Assembly: GCF_003265705.1 (NCBI RefSeq)
Contig: NW_020312902.1
Coordinates: 12,073,093 to 12,137,092, forward strand
Reading direction: 5' to 3'
DNA from: Callorhinus ursinus
Taxonomy: Eukaryota > Chordata > Mammalia > Carnivora > Otariidae
DNA: 64,000 nt
The translations under genes were made by a program, and so were the position numbers. Below are positions 1 through 11,967 of the stretch, piece after piece; position 1 is the first letter of the stretch; every line of letters starts with the position of its first letter. The notes below the pieces were generated by a model. The model did not search any database and was not told the DNA's origin. It was given only the letters and a program-made list of their open reading frames with translations.

Positions 1-915
1 GACTGAGGTGATAAAACAAGCAAGAGTCTAAAACCAGAGAAAGTCTAGATTCTCTGTTCCATTGTTTCCCATGGAATGGCTTATCAATCAAGAGTCAAAT
101 GGATTAGCCCAGATGTGGGGGTCATCTCAATGTTAAGGGAGCCCTAAACAAAGGCCTGAGGTAGCTTAATGGGCCCTTGAGTTGGGGAGTTGTGGGGAGA
201 AAGTGGGTAAGGGGGAGGGACTAGGAATGAAAAATGTTAGGTATTGAGATAGGGTGGGCAAACATCTCAAGTTTTCCCTGTCCTCCCCCAATAAAGAGGT
301 CTCAGTGGAGGCACCTGAAGAAGACCTCTGCCTAAGGCCTCAGATAGAGAGACCTGGGAATGATGTCACAAAGCATAGAAATGTAAATGTAATAAGAACA
401 TGACTGGCCAGAGAGGCCTGAGCCCTTGCCTTCAACTCCCTTCAGGGAGTGGAATGTATTAGTTGTGAACCAATTCAAGTGTGTGTAGGGTAACTTTCCC
501 CCATGAGGTCCATCCAGGTAAAGCACTTGTAATTGTCTGTGGTCAGGCCTGAAAATTCACACATGTCTTTTTGCCAGAAGCCAGACTCCTCAGATATCAT
601 TATTACACCAGATTAAAAGAGGCAAAAGAAGGGAAGAGTGCAATTTGAGCCCGGTGAAAGTCATTGTCTTGGTCACTGAAGGAAACAGTACCATACTCAG
701 AATCACAGTCAGGGGGACAGCATTGTGGAAGGAACAAATCCTCCAATATCCTTCCCCTTCTCCAGATTCCTTCTATTCCCAAATCCACTGGGGGTGCAGC
801 AGGTAAGGGGATTGGGTAAGGTAGTTCTTAGCTGTCAGCCTCTCACAGTACAAATCCAAGTATGGCCAGGAGTGGGGAAGCAAGTGAAACATAATCAGCA
901 TTCTGAGCTTTGAAA
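1..915. other. unassigned sequence, possible old LTR
   Basis: No exon or confidently named repeat is recognised. The stretch has an AATAAA at about 290 and moderately GC-rich, LTR-like text, so an eroded LTR retroelement is possible, but I cannot place it in a family. Short ORFs on both strands show no recognisable domain. Confidence 0.3.
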
Positions 916-917
916 GA

Positions 918-976
918 TTACCAGAGCTTGGGCTCCATTTCTAGAGATTCTGATTTAATTGGTTGGAAGTAGGCTT
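918..976 (-). mobile_element. MER20-like hAT fragment
   Basis: The text 'agagattctgatttaatt' with a preceding 'gggctcc' resembles the antisense middle of MER20, a short non-autonomous hAT-Charlie transposon common in placental mammals. Only about 60 bases are recognisable and no terminal inverted repeats are seen, so this is a tentative assignment from memory. Confidence 0.4.
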
Positions 977-1077
977 TAGGTATTTGTGTATGTTAAATTT
1001 TGTATTGAAATCTAACCTTTTTATTATATTATTCACTTAAATTATAAGTGAAAGGCTTAATGAGTTATCATGAAATA

Positions 1078-1445
1078 AACATATCCATATAACCACCACA
1101 AAGATCAAGAGAGAACACGGTTGCATTCTAGAAGCCACTCCCAATCATCCTTTCTAGCTTCTCCCCAAAGGCAACCACCATCCTGATTTTGGGCACCACA
1201 GATTAATTTACTTTTTTTTTTAACTTTATACACATAGAATCATAGAGTTTACATTCTTTTGTGTCTTTCTTTCACTCAAATAGAATCCATCACATCCTAA
1301 GTGTCTATCCCACCTATGATGGCAATACTTACCAATGATAGAGTTTTCTTGACTTTTTGAAGGAGTCAGTTCATGTTTGAGATCTTAACATTAAACAGTT
1401 TCCATTTTGCAATTTGCCAGCAGTTACATAGCTACTTATGTAAAA
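1078..1445 (-). mobile_element. old L1 (L1M-type) 3' fragment, antisense
   Basis: The sequence runs through 'aaccaccacaaagatcaaga', 'ccaaaggcaaccaccatcct' and 'acatagaatcatagagttta' to 'gtctttctttcactcaa', the antisense order of an ancient L1M 3' UTR followed by the end of ORF2. It is heavily diverged, has no visible target-site duplication and no open frame. Confidence 0.65.
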
Positions 1446-3208
1446 GTAATAAATAGGCATATTTTGGCAGAGTTGATTTTCTTTTTTAAGCCAAATATCT
1501 TATAGTGCATATCAGAGATTCAAGGAAGTCTAAGCTGATGTTCCTAAGATGACATGGGTTGGAATGATGCATGAAAAATAACTCACTCTGTCAGGCAATA
1601 TAGCACTTGTGTGATTATAGAGGCACTATACATGCTTGAAAAGACGTTATTTGTGGGAGAGAAGTAGGATTTCTGAGTAAAGGTTCCAAGGAATTTTCTG
1701 TTTAATGTTATAGGACAAGTTGTTTAAGTGAGTTGAATAAAGGTGTGGGGTTAATGATTACTAGTTAATGACTTTAGCAGATTGAAATGAAGTAATGTGA
1801 TTTTTGAGGGAAACAAAATGTGTCACATATATAAAGAACTGGGATCATAAGTTGTAGTCCTACAAGGTAAATGTTTAGACCATGACAGATTCTAGAATCC
1901 ACTTGTTTATTTTAAAAATGTAGCAAGGGATACAGAAGGTCTATTATAAGGAAAGATGGCTCATTGCCACACACATACACTGAGTGTGAAGGATGGAAAT
2001 ATGATGTGTAACTCAATCAAGCCTTATGTAATTTTAAGTAAACAGTCATTTCAGGTTTTAAATTTAAATGAGACTTAGTTGACTTTCTTTATGAAGTCAG
2101 TGTTGTGTAACTAGGTCCTTATGTCCTGCTCAGTGGCTTAAATCCAGTTAGTCTCTTTTTGCAGATAGCAAATGTATTTAGAACTTAGCTTGAAGAGAAT
2201 GATGTATGACATGAGGCTTTTCTTTGGGAGACTCCTATATTTTTTGGAAGAGGAAAGCTTGTGAAATAAGATCTGCTCTGTCTACAGAATTCTGCCTCTA
2301 GCCCTGCAGTGGCATCAAGATTGGATGGACACTGGCAATTCCTTCCTAGTAGAGGTCTTTAATATAGTAAAGGATCACCAGTCCCTTTCTGTAAGTGGTT
2401 GTTCATAAGCTATCTTGTTCTAATTACACATAAAGTCATGCTGATGAAGTGAATTCCCAACTGATGCTCAAACTAGAAAACTAATTCAGCTAGTACTTTG
2501 GGGACCGTGGATCTTGAGAGCCTTGCTTTGAATTATGCAATTTGCTACAGATCTTTCTTAAAGGAACTCTTTATTCTTTCCCTTTTTTTCCCCCAGAAAT
2601 TATTCTTATTTTGACAACTCTGTGCCATATGCTTGCAACATAAAACTTTTTCTGACTTTTAAAACCGTTTTCAGTGTCATTATTCTGGGCAAAACTCCTA
2701 ATTCTGTAGCTTATGTGACATTCACCATTCTCTTACCATAGAAAACATTTCAACACTGACACAACAAAATAATCCCTAATAACTGAAATGGTTCTAAGGG
2801 GCTTTGAAGGGAGGCACACTCTCACACATCTTCCTCAGACACTAAGTCAATGTCCTTGTCTGCCAACCACGTCACTCACATTGAGGACTGGGTAAGTAAG
2901 GTTTGAAGAGATTTAGATTTGTATGAGGGGAGGTAAATCTACCAATACAAGAGTTGTTTCAAGTATACACAATGTGAGTGACTGTACTGACTTTTAATGA
3001 ACAGTTCCCTCTGTCAAAGAAAGAATGAGATGCTAAGGTCCCCTGTGTCCAGTACAGTAGGATATAATTTCCAAAATATTGAAGATGACTGTTCTACACA
3101 GTATGATTTTTAGTAGGGGGGGTATAAAGATTATAAAGCAATTTTCCCCAGATACTCAACTTTGGCCCATTATAATTTCATGGTGCTTTCACTGGTCTGT
3201 AGCAAAGT
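1446..3208. other. unassigned AT-rich intergenic or intronic sequence
   Basis: I see no gene, RNA gene or clearly identifiable transposon here. The sequence is AT-rich and unique-looking, with a short CT-rich run near 2575-2595. Old repeats below my recognition threshold may be present. Confidence 0.5.
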
Positions 3209-4093
3209 GAGAATGTTGTCAATTCTTTTTTTAAATTTTTTATTGTTATGTTAATCACCATACATTACATCATTAGTTTTTGATGCAGTGTTTCATGATT
3301 CATTGCTTGTGCATAACACACAGTGCTCCACGCAGAATGTGCCCTCTTTAATACACATCACCAGGCTAACCCATTCCCCTACCCTCTTCCCCTCTAGAAC
3401 CCTCAGTTTGTTTTTCAGAGTCCATCGTCTCTCATGGTTCGTCTCCCCCTCCGACTCACTCCCCTTCATTCTTCCCCTCCTGCTATCTTCTTCTTTTTCT
3501 TTTTTCTTAACATATGTCGCATTATTTGTTTCAGAAGTACAGATCTGTGATTCAACAGTCTTGCACAATTCACAGCACTCACCATAGCACATACCCTTCC
3601 CAATGTCTATCACCCAGCCACCCCATCCCTCCCACCCCCCACCACTCCAGCAACACTCAGTTTGTTTCCTGAGATTAAGAATTCCTCATATCATTGAGGT
3701 CATATGGTACATGTCTTTCTCTGATTGACTTATTTCACTCAGCATAACACCCTCCAGTTCCATCCACATCGTTGCAAATGGCAAGATCTCATTCCTTTTG
3801 AGGGCCGCATAATATTCCATTGTGTATATATACCACTTCTTCTTTATCCATTCATCTGTCGTTGGACATCTTGGCTCTTTCCACAGTTTGGCTATTGTGG
3901 ACATTGCTGCTATAAACATTGGGGTGCACGTACCCCTTCTGATCCCTACATTTGTATCTTTGTGGTAAATACCCAGTAGTGCAATTGCTGGATGTATGGT
4001 AGCTCTATTTTCAACTGTTTGAGGAACCTCCATGCTGTTTTCCAGAGGGGTTGCAGCAGCTTGCATTCCCACCAGAGAATATTGTCAATTCTT
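3209..4093 (-). mobile_element. 5'-truncated carnivoran L1 with target-site duplication
   Basis: A young L1 3' end inserted on the minus strand. It starts with an antisense poly(A)/A-rich tail (ttttttaaattttttattg), runs through the 3' UTR with its C-rich (minus-strand polypurine) blocks and ends within the ORF2 C-terminal region at about 4074. The insertion is flanked by a 19-base direct repeat, 3209-3227 and 4075-4093, differing at one position (gagaat[g/a]ttgtcaattctt). This is the expected signature of target-primed reverse transcription with 5' truncation. Inserted length is about 850 bases. Confidence 0.93.
3686..4072 (-). pseudogene. L1 ORF2 C-terminal fragment
   Basis: The minus strand stays open for 128 codons matching the extreme C-terminus of L1 ORF2p, including '[19 protein letters not shown]' and the terminal '[13 protein letters not shown]' region. 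It lacks endonuclease, reverse transcriptase and Cys-rich domains because of 5' truncation. The apparent start methionine is only the first in-frame ATG after the break. It is a dead fragment. Confidence 0.9.
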
Positions 4094-4252
4094 AATGCTA
4101 TTGCCATTAACTTTAGATAGCTCTTTAGTATTTCCCTTTCCTACTTTTTGATTTTAAAATTATTTCTTTTATGGCATATCATGATGGTACTTGTTCAGGA
4201 TTGTGATTGTTTCTATTTTTTTTGTTTGTTTGTTTGTTTTATTGACACTCTT

Positions 4253-4492
4253 ACCTGAAAACTTTTTGTTTTTTTTTTGTTTTTATTTTTAAGATTTTAT
4301 TTATTTATTTGACAGAGAGAGACCAGAGAGAGAGGGAACACAAGCAGGGGGAGTGGGAGAGGGAGAAGCAGGCTTCCTGCTGAGCAGTGAGCCCAATGCG
4401 GGGCTCGATTCCAAGACTCTGGGATCCTGATCTGAGCCTAAGGCAGACACTTAATGACTGAGTCACCGAGGCGCCCCACCTGAAAACTTTTT
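4253..4492 (-). mobile_element. Can-SINE (tRNA-derived SINE), antisense
   Basis: An antisense SINE that reads, on the plus strand, T-rich tail, 'aagattttatttatttattt', GA-rich middle, 'gggctcgattcc', then 'gcgcccc'. Target-site duplications 'acctgaaaacttttt' lie at 4253-4267 and 4478-4492 and are identical over 15 bases. The A/B-box region is at the right end (about 4400-4477). Confidence 0.93.
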
Positions 4493-5289
4493 TAAAAGCA
4501 AATGCCTTTATGTCTGATGCCATTCAAAAAAAGTCTATAAATGGGAAAAGACCAAGGATTGCTATTTTCCAGGAATATCTCCTCTAGTTTCACACTTGTA
4601 CTCATCCTCAACTAGATTATACAGGGAGGAGCTGCTAGGAATTGGTCTGAGTTTTGCATGGCTGTGATTATTGTGCCTGGGTGTAGCTGGCTCTCTCAGG
4701 CTCTGTATTCCCTGTGGCTTATGTGCTAGGAGGATTCAGCCCAGATACGGATCTGACTTTCATAATCTTGTCTTTCTCCTTCTGTGGTTATCTGCCCAAG
4801 TGTTAAGCTGGAGTTCAGCAATATTTGAGATTCCTGTTTCAGTTCGATGGGGAAAGGAGACCTCTTATGTAGGGTTGGAGCTATACTTAGAATTTGGGCA
4901 TCATAACACATTATTATTTTACTTTGTGATAACACTGTTGCTTATATAGCTGTCTTGAGAAAATTGGGGGTAAAGATGCATTCTGGACTTGGGCTTGGGT
5001 ATTTCTAGATTCTCTGGCTATGGTTTCACCTAATAGAAACTCAGATAATATTGACAGTTAATACCCTGGTATCATGAAAAATGTCAACTTTGTTCTTTTG
5101 TTCTAAGCCGAGATTTCTATAAAATTCAGAAGTTTCTGAGATTATTAATGGCTGGTTTTGTGCTGATTTTCCCTTAGTAAACCCTTTTCTTACTCCATTA
5201 ATCTGTTTATCCCTCCCTCTATCAGATCACCATTTACCTAATAGATTTGATTCTCATAGGATATATCATGCTTCATTGTAAAATTTTGT
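4493..5289. other. unassigned sequence
   Basis: No gene or confident repeat recognised. ORFs of up to 92 codons on the plus strand (4671-4949) show no known motif and no supporting exon signals. Confidence 0.4.
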
Positions 5290-5437
5290 TGGAGACATGC
5301 GTCTCCTAAAAGACTGTAAATCTTTAGGTTGAGGGCTGAATTCCATTTTTCTTTGTATTTCCAGCACTCATCACTGTGCCTGACATGTGGTAAACATTCA
5401 CTGAAATTTACTGAATGAGGATAGGAAGAAATAAATG
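5290..5437 (+). mobile_element. L2 LINE 3' end
   Basis: The stretch 'gtatttccagcactcatcac', 'tgtgcctgacatgtggtaaa' and 'ttcactgaaatttactgaatga' is the eroded sense 3' end of an L2 element (stop/size-statement tail with 'ttgaatgaatga'). It is ancient and non-coding. Confidence 0.6.
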
Positions 5438-6240
5438 AATAAGTTAATTTCACCAAGTCTGATACTCATGCAGTTGTAATATTTACTTATATCAGCAGAT
5501 ATAATCACCATTGTTCCTAGCGTTCATTTCTTTCCAATCTTAGTCCCGTGAGCTAGCAATAGGAGCTTTCTTTTCCTACCCTTGTGGGTTCATAGACTGA
5601 CTTTCTTTGGCTTGGGATTCTCTGGGCTAGCCATAAAAGTTCCAGTCATTTCCTTTGAGTGAGGCTTTTACCAATCCTGTCTCTTGTCCTTATGATGCCC
5701 ATATATGACTTTTTGGTTTTTGCATGACAGAGCAGCATGACACACATTGACCCAAATAAATGAACACCCTCATCTGATCTGATGTTATTTGGTAATGACA
5801 GCAAATTCTTATGCCAGCACATAGGTTTTATTGACATTACCCAGGAACCCAGAATTTCAGTGTGTTTTCATTTCTATAATAAGCATTGCTGACAATAAAG
5901 TTATATTTTTCTTTTCTTCCCCCTAGCACATCTGTTTGCCTTATAAAGGCATTCTTTATATGTTTAGTCCCATGTGGATCATTTTTCAAAAACAAAGCCT
6001 CAGTATACAGAGAGACTGATTTCTCTTTTTAGTGTCTATAAATAGCTATAGTACACTTTTTAAATGTACTGAAACTAAGGGGAGCAAATCTGGAACTGGT
6101 TACCTTTTTCAAATCAGTAATTATAGCTTTACTCATGCAGAATAGGATGCAGTAGGTCTTTTGATTTTTGATAATTTGTTTTGTTTCTGCTATATTTGCT
6201 AGTGCTACAAATTATTGAAGCGCAAATAATTGCTTGAGAT
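5438..6240. other. unassigned sequence
   Basis: Unique-looking AT-rich DNA. No repeat family or gene could be assigned. Confidence 0.4.
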
Positions 6241-6250
6241 AATCAGCCCT

Positions 6251-6251
<1 letters not shown>

Positions 6252-6291
<40 letters not shown>
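6252..6291. repeat. (GT)n microsatellite
   Basis: About 20 uninterrupted TG dinucleotides. The tract is flanked by an identical 10-base direct repeat, 'aatcagccct', at 6241-6250 and 6300-6309. Translation of the tract gives only Cys-Val repeats and is not a gene. Confidence 0.97.
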
Positions 6292-6294
<3 letters not shown>

Positions 6295-6309
6295 AAATGA
6301 ATCAGCCCT

Positions 6310-7512
6310 TTATATTTATCTTCCTATAAATTCACTGGGTTGCTCCTGTAAGCCATATATGAACTACTTAAAGTTACCCTTCTGTGACCTATTTTCTTTG
6401 CATTACAAAATGAAGATTTCAACTAAAATTTTCTCTAATTCCAATACACTATGAATTTATGAACATTTATTATGTTTTTCTTCTAGGATTCCATCTAGTT
6501 AATTTAAGATCCTGATTCCTTTATGTATTGTAGTCATGACAGTCTCAGGCTTATGTCACTGAAATTTGATAAATAGGGTCTCCAACATCTTCAGCAGTGT
6601 CACTGACCAAAATATTCATTGAGGTAAGCCTGGTAGGGAATCACTTCATTAGGTGCTACTCTTTAAATATGGAACTTTAATCAGTTGTGAATCTACTAAA
6701 TTTTCCTTGTTTCAAACTCATTTTTACATACTACATATAGATATCAAGTAAAGATTTTCAAATGCTTTACTGCAACCCAGCTATCCCATGTGTATATTGT
6801 CTAACTTAACTATCTCTCAACTCTACAAAAAATGGAATGTGATTAGTATGATATTGCTCATTTTCAAATACTCATGTATTTAACAAACCCATTTCCGCCT
6901 CCCAATGCTCACCCACCACTCTGTTATAACATCTTTCTTAAAGTTTTCCTGAAAATTACATAAAGCTCGCCTTAGAAATTTGAAACTCTGCCCGTTTCCT
7001 TGTGAGTCTTGCAAAGACATCAGCCCATCTCCAGTTTCTTTGCATCATTCCCATTCTTTCTGATTCTTCCAGGAGCCTGGTTGTAGATCAGATAACTCAT
7101 ATCCCTCAGCATCCCAGGATGTGGTCCTTCTAAAGCTTAGCCTGGAATTTTTATAATCTTGTTCAGTCTCCTCACCCATTTTAGACCTTCCTTAACCATT
7201 TACAATTACTTGCATATAATTTTCTTCATCAGAGAAGGCAGAAAATGTAGGTGTTGAATAGCTCAAGTGTATCTTTGTCAATCACCAGCATTAAAACAAT
7301 TGAAATTTTTTTCTCAGTTCTTAATACTTTTTACAAAGTAGTTTTGGTTTTGCTGACAATGATCATCATGGTTTGTTGCGATATCCTTTTTTAATATTGT
7401 CTCTTTATTTCCTCACTCATTTGCTCTTTTCAAAAGTTTTGTTACATAACTACTCTGGTTTCCTTTTTCTATCTCACTGAGGTACTTTACAATTACATGG
7501 TCAGAATTATAT
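6310..7512. other. unassigned sequence
   Basis: AT-rich non-coding DNA with no recognisable gene or repeat. Confidence 0.4.
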
Positions 7513-7735
7513 GTTTTCTTTTTTTTTTAAATGAAGTATAATTGGCACACATTGTATTAATTTCAGGTGTACAACATAGTGATTCAACAACTCCATGCAG
7601 TATGCTATGCCCACCACAAGTTGAGCTGACATGTGTCACCATAGAATGCTATTATACCATTAACTACATTTCCTATGCTGGTACCTTTTATACCTGTGAC
7701 TTAGAATTATGTTTCTTAGAACCTCACGATCTCCT
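7513..7735 (-). mobile_element. old L1 (L1MA/MB-type) 3' UTR, antisense
   Basis: A T-run followed by 'aaatgaagtataattggcac', 'caggtgtacaacatagtgat' and 'ttataccattaactacattt' is the antisense 3' UTR of an old L1. The short ORF across it (7542-7787) is a chance translation. Confidence 0.75.
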
Positions 7736-7987
7736 CAAGCCATCATCTTTCCAGCTGAAATGCTGTGCAATCTCTGCTATAACCTGAATATAGAAAAATT
7801 TGGCTACTTAAAAATCCATACTAGTCATCTGATAGCCAGGCTTCACAGCCACATATACTAGAGCTGAACAAGGAAAATTATTAATTTTATTCACAGGTAA
7901 CTATTATTTCAATGCCCATCGAGAAATTGTGTCACTTTTATTTCACTAATCAATATTCCTTTTTAAGCCAATGTATGGTTCCCTACA

Positions 7988-8173
7988 TCAAAATCTCTCA
8001 ACTTCAACATTATTGAATTTTAGGCTAGATAAGTCTTTTTTGTGAGGTGCCATCCTGTGCATCGCATGCTATTTTGCAGTATCCTGGTTTCTGTCCACCA
8101 GATGCCAGTAGCACCTTCCTCCAGTTACAATGTCTCCAGACATTGTCACCATTATCCTGGTTAAGAACCACTG
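7988..8173 (-). mobile_element. MER5A-like hAT-Charlie element
   Basis: Reads antisense from 'tctctcaacttcaacattat' through 'catcctgtgcatcgcatgc', 'accagatgccagtagcacc' and 'tgtctccagacattgtcacc' to the terminal 'ggttaagaaccactg'. This matches the layout of the non-autonomous MER5A DNA transposon with both ends partly preserved, at near-full length of about 186 bases. It encodes nothing. Confidence 0.85.
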
Positions 8174-8845
8174 CTCTACTAGATTGCTTTGCTCTCTAGA
8201 AGGTGGAATTTCCAGTCAAGGTCTTGTCATTTATTTTACCATTTCTCAAGCACACTTCCCCTTTTTGACTAGAACATTATGTAACAGTAATTCATCATCC
8301 CTTCCCCCCTCTAAGTAGCTGTCATAAAATATTTTTTCCTCTCATCTTTTATCTTTAAATACCTCTTTTTTTTTATTAGACTTCTGCCCTCAGGTGAATG
8401 GATTTAATAGCAAATGTTTATAGTATTTAAATACAGACCTACCCTACCTCCCTTTGGGGATTAATTGGGATTTTAAGTTGTTATGAAATAGAATTTGCCT
8501 TTTAAAAATGATTTTTTAACGAGTTAAACACTGACAATAGTACCAACAATATGAGCTTATAAAAAAGGCAAACTGAATGGTGGATGCAGTGCTATGAAAG
8601 TTTGAATAACATACACAACATTTGATGTAATATGAGCAAGGTTAATAAAGAAGGGCTTTGAATTTTAAAGGAATTGTAGGATCAAATGGAGAGGCAGAGA
8701 GCTCAGGAAAGTCACAAATGATTAAACTATTTGTGAGCAAAAGTTGCAAAACTCCACAAAGCAAAGTATTTGGAGGAAGTATGCACAGTTTGCTTACCAG
8801 TTCAGCTGAAGGAGTTTCAAGGGAAATGGTGAGCATTTTATTGGG
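8174..8845. other. unassigned sequence
   Basis: No gene or confident repeat. Contains only short chance ORFs on opposite strands around 8640-8900. Confidence 0.35.
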
Positions 8846-9356
8846 TGGTAGATTGTTTTTAGCTGCTGTAACAAATTACTTCAAACTTACAGGCTTAAAA
8901 TGACACAAAGGACAGCAAATTTTGTGTTTACAGTTCTGTAGGTTAAAAGTCCTCATTGGGCTAAAATAAAGCAATTGGCAGGTCCACATTTTTCCTTAGG
9001 GCTGTAGGGAGGAATCTGTTTTCTTGCCTATTCTAGCTTCTGGAGGTCTTGAATTCCTTGGCTGATGGCCCCTTCCTTCATTCTCAAAGCCAGCAACAGC
9101 AGGTAAGGTCTTTCTTTGGCTGCCATTTCTCTGGTTCTCTAATTACAGCAAAGGTACTCTAATTTTAAAGACCCATGTGATTAGATTGGGCATACCCAGG
9201 TAATCCAGTAAAACCTTTTTATCCCAGGGTCTTTAATTTAATCATATCTACAAAGTCCCTTTTGCATATTAAATAACATATTTACAGCTTCTAGGATTAT
9301 GATGAAGGAGGGCATCTTTGGGGGAGGGGTATTATTCTACCTACCAGATAAAATGT
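8846..9356 (-). mobile_element. MLT1-type MaLR solo LTR, antisense
   Basis: Begins with 'agctgctgtaacaaattact', passes through 'gatggccccttccttcattc', 'gacccatgtgattagattgg' and 'cacaaagtccctttt'-like text, and ends with 'catctttgggggaggggtat' and 'tattctacctacca'. This is the reverse complement of an MLT1 (ERVL-MaLR) LTR at nearly full length, about 510 bases. No internal region is seen next to it, so it is a solo LTR. Confidence 0.85.
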
Positions 9357-9815
9357 CTAAATGCGACGACCCTTGAATAATTGCCAAAAGGTGATGCTTC
9401 AAGTCTATAGAGAAGCAGGAGCCATTGAAGGGGAATTAAGTTTCATAAACTCAGGATCATCATTGCATGTATGAAGGTATCACTTCAGTAGGTTTCAAGT
9501 TTATTTCCATTTCTCCTTTTGTTCTAACACGTCTTGTTATTCGTTTGATCCTTCCATACCTATGCTATCAGTTACAATGCAACCCGGATCCTATGAATGC
9601 CAAAGTATACAGTGGAAGTTCTGGCATCCTCCTTGTGTATATGCTGTGAATCAAAGTGGAAGGCAAATAAACTAGGGCTGGAATACTGAAGGGCATGCCT
9701 GGAACCAAGTATTAGCTCCAAGTCACAAGGAACTTATAGCCAAGGAATAAAACAGATCAGATGAAATATTCCTCCAGAAAAGTGATGTTGACTGACCAGA
9801 GGTTAAGGTTCTGAA
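9357..9815. other. unassigned sequence
   Basis: No gene or recognisable repeat. A 60-codon ORF at 9467-9649 has no known motif. Confidence 0.35.
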
Positions 9816-9821
9816 ATGGGT

Positions 9822-10188
9822 TGTCTTAGTCCTTACAGCTGCTGTAACAGATTACCACAGATTGGGTGACTTATTAAATGACAGAAATGAGGTTTTTCAC
9901 AGTTCTGGAGGCTGGGAAGTCAAAGATCAAGGTGCCAGCAGATTTGGTGTCTGATGAGTGCCCACTTCCTAGTTCGTAGACAGCCATCTTTTGTGCTGTG
10001 TCCTCACATAGGAAGGGGTGAGGGAGTGCTCTGGGATCCCTTTTATAAATGCACTAATTAATCTGATTCATAAGAGATCCACCTTCATGACCTAAGCACT
10101 TCCAAAGACCCTACCTCCAAGTAATATTACCTTGAAGATTAGGTTTTAACATAGGAATTTTAGGGGGACACAAATAGTCTATAGCATG
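9822..10188 (-). mobile_element. MST/MLT1-type MaLR LTR, antisense
   Basis: Contains 'gctgctgtaacagattacca', 'cacagttctggaggctggga', 'tcccttttataaatgcacta' and 'ttcatgacctaagcac' and ends with 'ttttagggggacacaaatag'. This order matches an antisense MaLR LTR of the MST or young MLT1 type. It is a different subfamily from the copy at 8846-9356. Confidence 0.8.
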
Positions 10189-10291
10189 GATAAATAAAGG
10201 AGAGCAATCACAACCTACAATAAATAGCAAGAGTTTAAAAAGGAGGCAAAGTCTGCATCAGTCAGAAATCCTCTCATTCTTACATTAAGAG

Positions 10292-10476
10292 CCAATAATT
10301 TGGTAGTATTTTTTTTTTTAATTTGATAGAAAGCAAGAGAAAGCACAAGCAGGGGGGCCAGCAGAGGGAGACGGAGAGGCAGGCTCCCCACTACACGGGG
10401 AACCTGATGTGGGGCTTGATCCCAGGACCCCGAAGGCAGATGCATAACTGAGTCACCCAGACGCCCCCAATAATTT
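10292..10476 (-). mobile_element. Can-SINE, antisense
   Basis: Antisense SINE with T-rich tail at about 10308, purine-rich middle, 'gggcttgatcccaggacccc' and 'gtcacccagacgccccc'. Ten-base target-site duplications 'ccaataattt' lie at 10292-10301 and 10467-10476. The CT region is shortened compared with the copy at 55025-55220. Confidence 0.9.
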
Positions 10477-10751
10477 AGTTTTCTAAATTAAGTTAACCTA
10501 CGGCTCACACTTTCATGATTAACACTTCTCCCAAAGACCTGTAAGACCTGGCAGTCTGCTGATAGGACAATCATGGAGTATTGGTTATAAAATATACTTA
10601 ATGATCAGTAGTTTCCAAACCTGCATTATAATATCACAGGGGAAAATTAAACAAAAACAAAAACAAAAAAACGTATTCTCAGACCAGGCTGACCTGCTGT
10701 CTCAGAATTTCCAGGGAAGATATTGATGAGTCTGTATATTTAAATAAGTTT

Positions 10752-10998
10752 CCCAAACAATGTCTTCATTTTCTATTTTATTATTCTTTAAAGATTTATT
10801 TATTTATCTGAGAGAGAGTGCTAGGTGAGGGGAGGGGCAGAGGGAGAGGGAGAGAATCTTAAGCAGACTCCTTGCTGAGCACAGAGCCCAACTCAGGGCT
10901 GGATCCCAGGACCATGAGATCATGACCTGAGCTGAAACCAAGAGTCTGAAACTTAATGGATGGAGCCATCCAGGTGCTCCATCCCCAAACAATGTCTT
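10752..10998 (-). mobile_element. Can-SINE, antisense
   Basis: Antisense SINE with 'aaagatttatttatttatct', GA-rich block, 'gatcatgacctgagctgaaa' and 'gccatccaggtgctcc'. Fifteen-base target-site duplications 'cccaaacaatgtctt' lie at 10752-10766 and 10984-10998 and are identical. An ORF read through it is meaningless. Confidence 0.92.
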
Positions 10999-11965
10999 TA
11001 AAGATCAGTGGGCTGACTATGGAAATGACAGACATGTATCCTCATTTCATAGAGTGATACTGGTTTTTAAAGGAGTTAAAATATTTTTTCTAAGTCATAT
11101 TTAATAGAGTAGATGTTATCAGCCTAGTATCTGCAGTACAGTCACTGTGTTATGACAGTTTAGAGTCTAGGAAGACCTGTAGCATGTATCTTCTGACCAA
11201 TGAAAGTTTTATGCACAAAGCTTCTCCTTTGCCCCAGACAATTTTTGGCATGGCTTTACAAGTAGCAAAAACTAAAACATGTCGCTCAAAGACTTGATAT
11301 TCTATTCCTGTGTAGATATATGCTTTCATTTGCTCGAAAGCATATATGGACAATTTCCTGCCGCCATCATAAGGAATGTGCAGGCACCTCATCTAAAACC
11401 CCTGGCCTCTTAGTTTCCTCCCTCTTTTTCCAAGTTCGTCTATTGTGTTTGAAATGTTTGGCATTCAGAACTTTCTTTAGGTCTGTAATACATTCTCTGA
11501 AATCATTCTGGAGGATGAGGATTTGATTAGGGTGATGCATTTGAAATGTCAGAGGTCTTTCTACCTCATCTGAAAGAAATAGGGAATGTTGACAGATGTG
11601 CTCAGAGAAAATGTGTACTAAAGCAGATCTTCAGAAATCCTTATAAACTACCTTAGTTATTGTATTTTTCACACTATATTTTTTCCTTTGGATTAAACAG
11701 ATATTACAGATAATACATAAGGGAATATAATATTTTAAACCAATGGAACCTAAGTTCTAATTGCATGTTTAATTTATCTAATTGAATGTTTAATTTAGAC
11801 ATTTAATTAATGTCTCCATCCTCTTCCCAACCCTCACTTCCCTAACTTTGCATGTAATGTCTAGAATGCTTCTTACCCCATTTTAATTTTGCATTTGAGG
11901 GCTGATTGGTAATGGTAGAGTTCTTTGGGGGGGGCCAATGATTCACTTCAACAAATATTTACCCT
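10999..11965. other. unassigned sequence
   Basis: No gene or clear repeat recognised. Overlapping opposite-strand ORFs at 11150-11526 carry no known motif. A G-run (ggggggggcc) lies at about 11927-11937. Confidence 0.4.
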
Positions 11966-11967
11966 GC

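Noticed and set aside
3288..3587. ORF of 99 codons beginning MFHDSLLVHNTQ, with similar ORFs at 13173-13400, 27973-28176, 55924-56220 and 57530-57826.
   Set aside because: The recurring 'protein' is a translation of L1 3' UTR sequence; it repeats because the L1 does.
6230..6454. 74-codon ORF with a Cys-Val repeat.
   Set aside because: It is a read-through of the (GT)n microsatellite.
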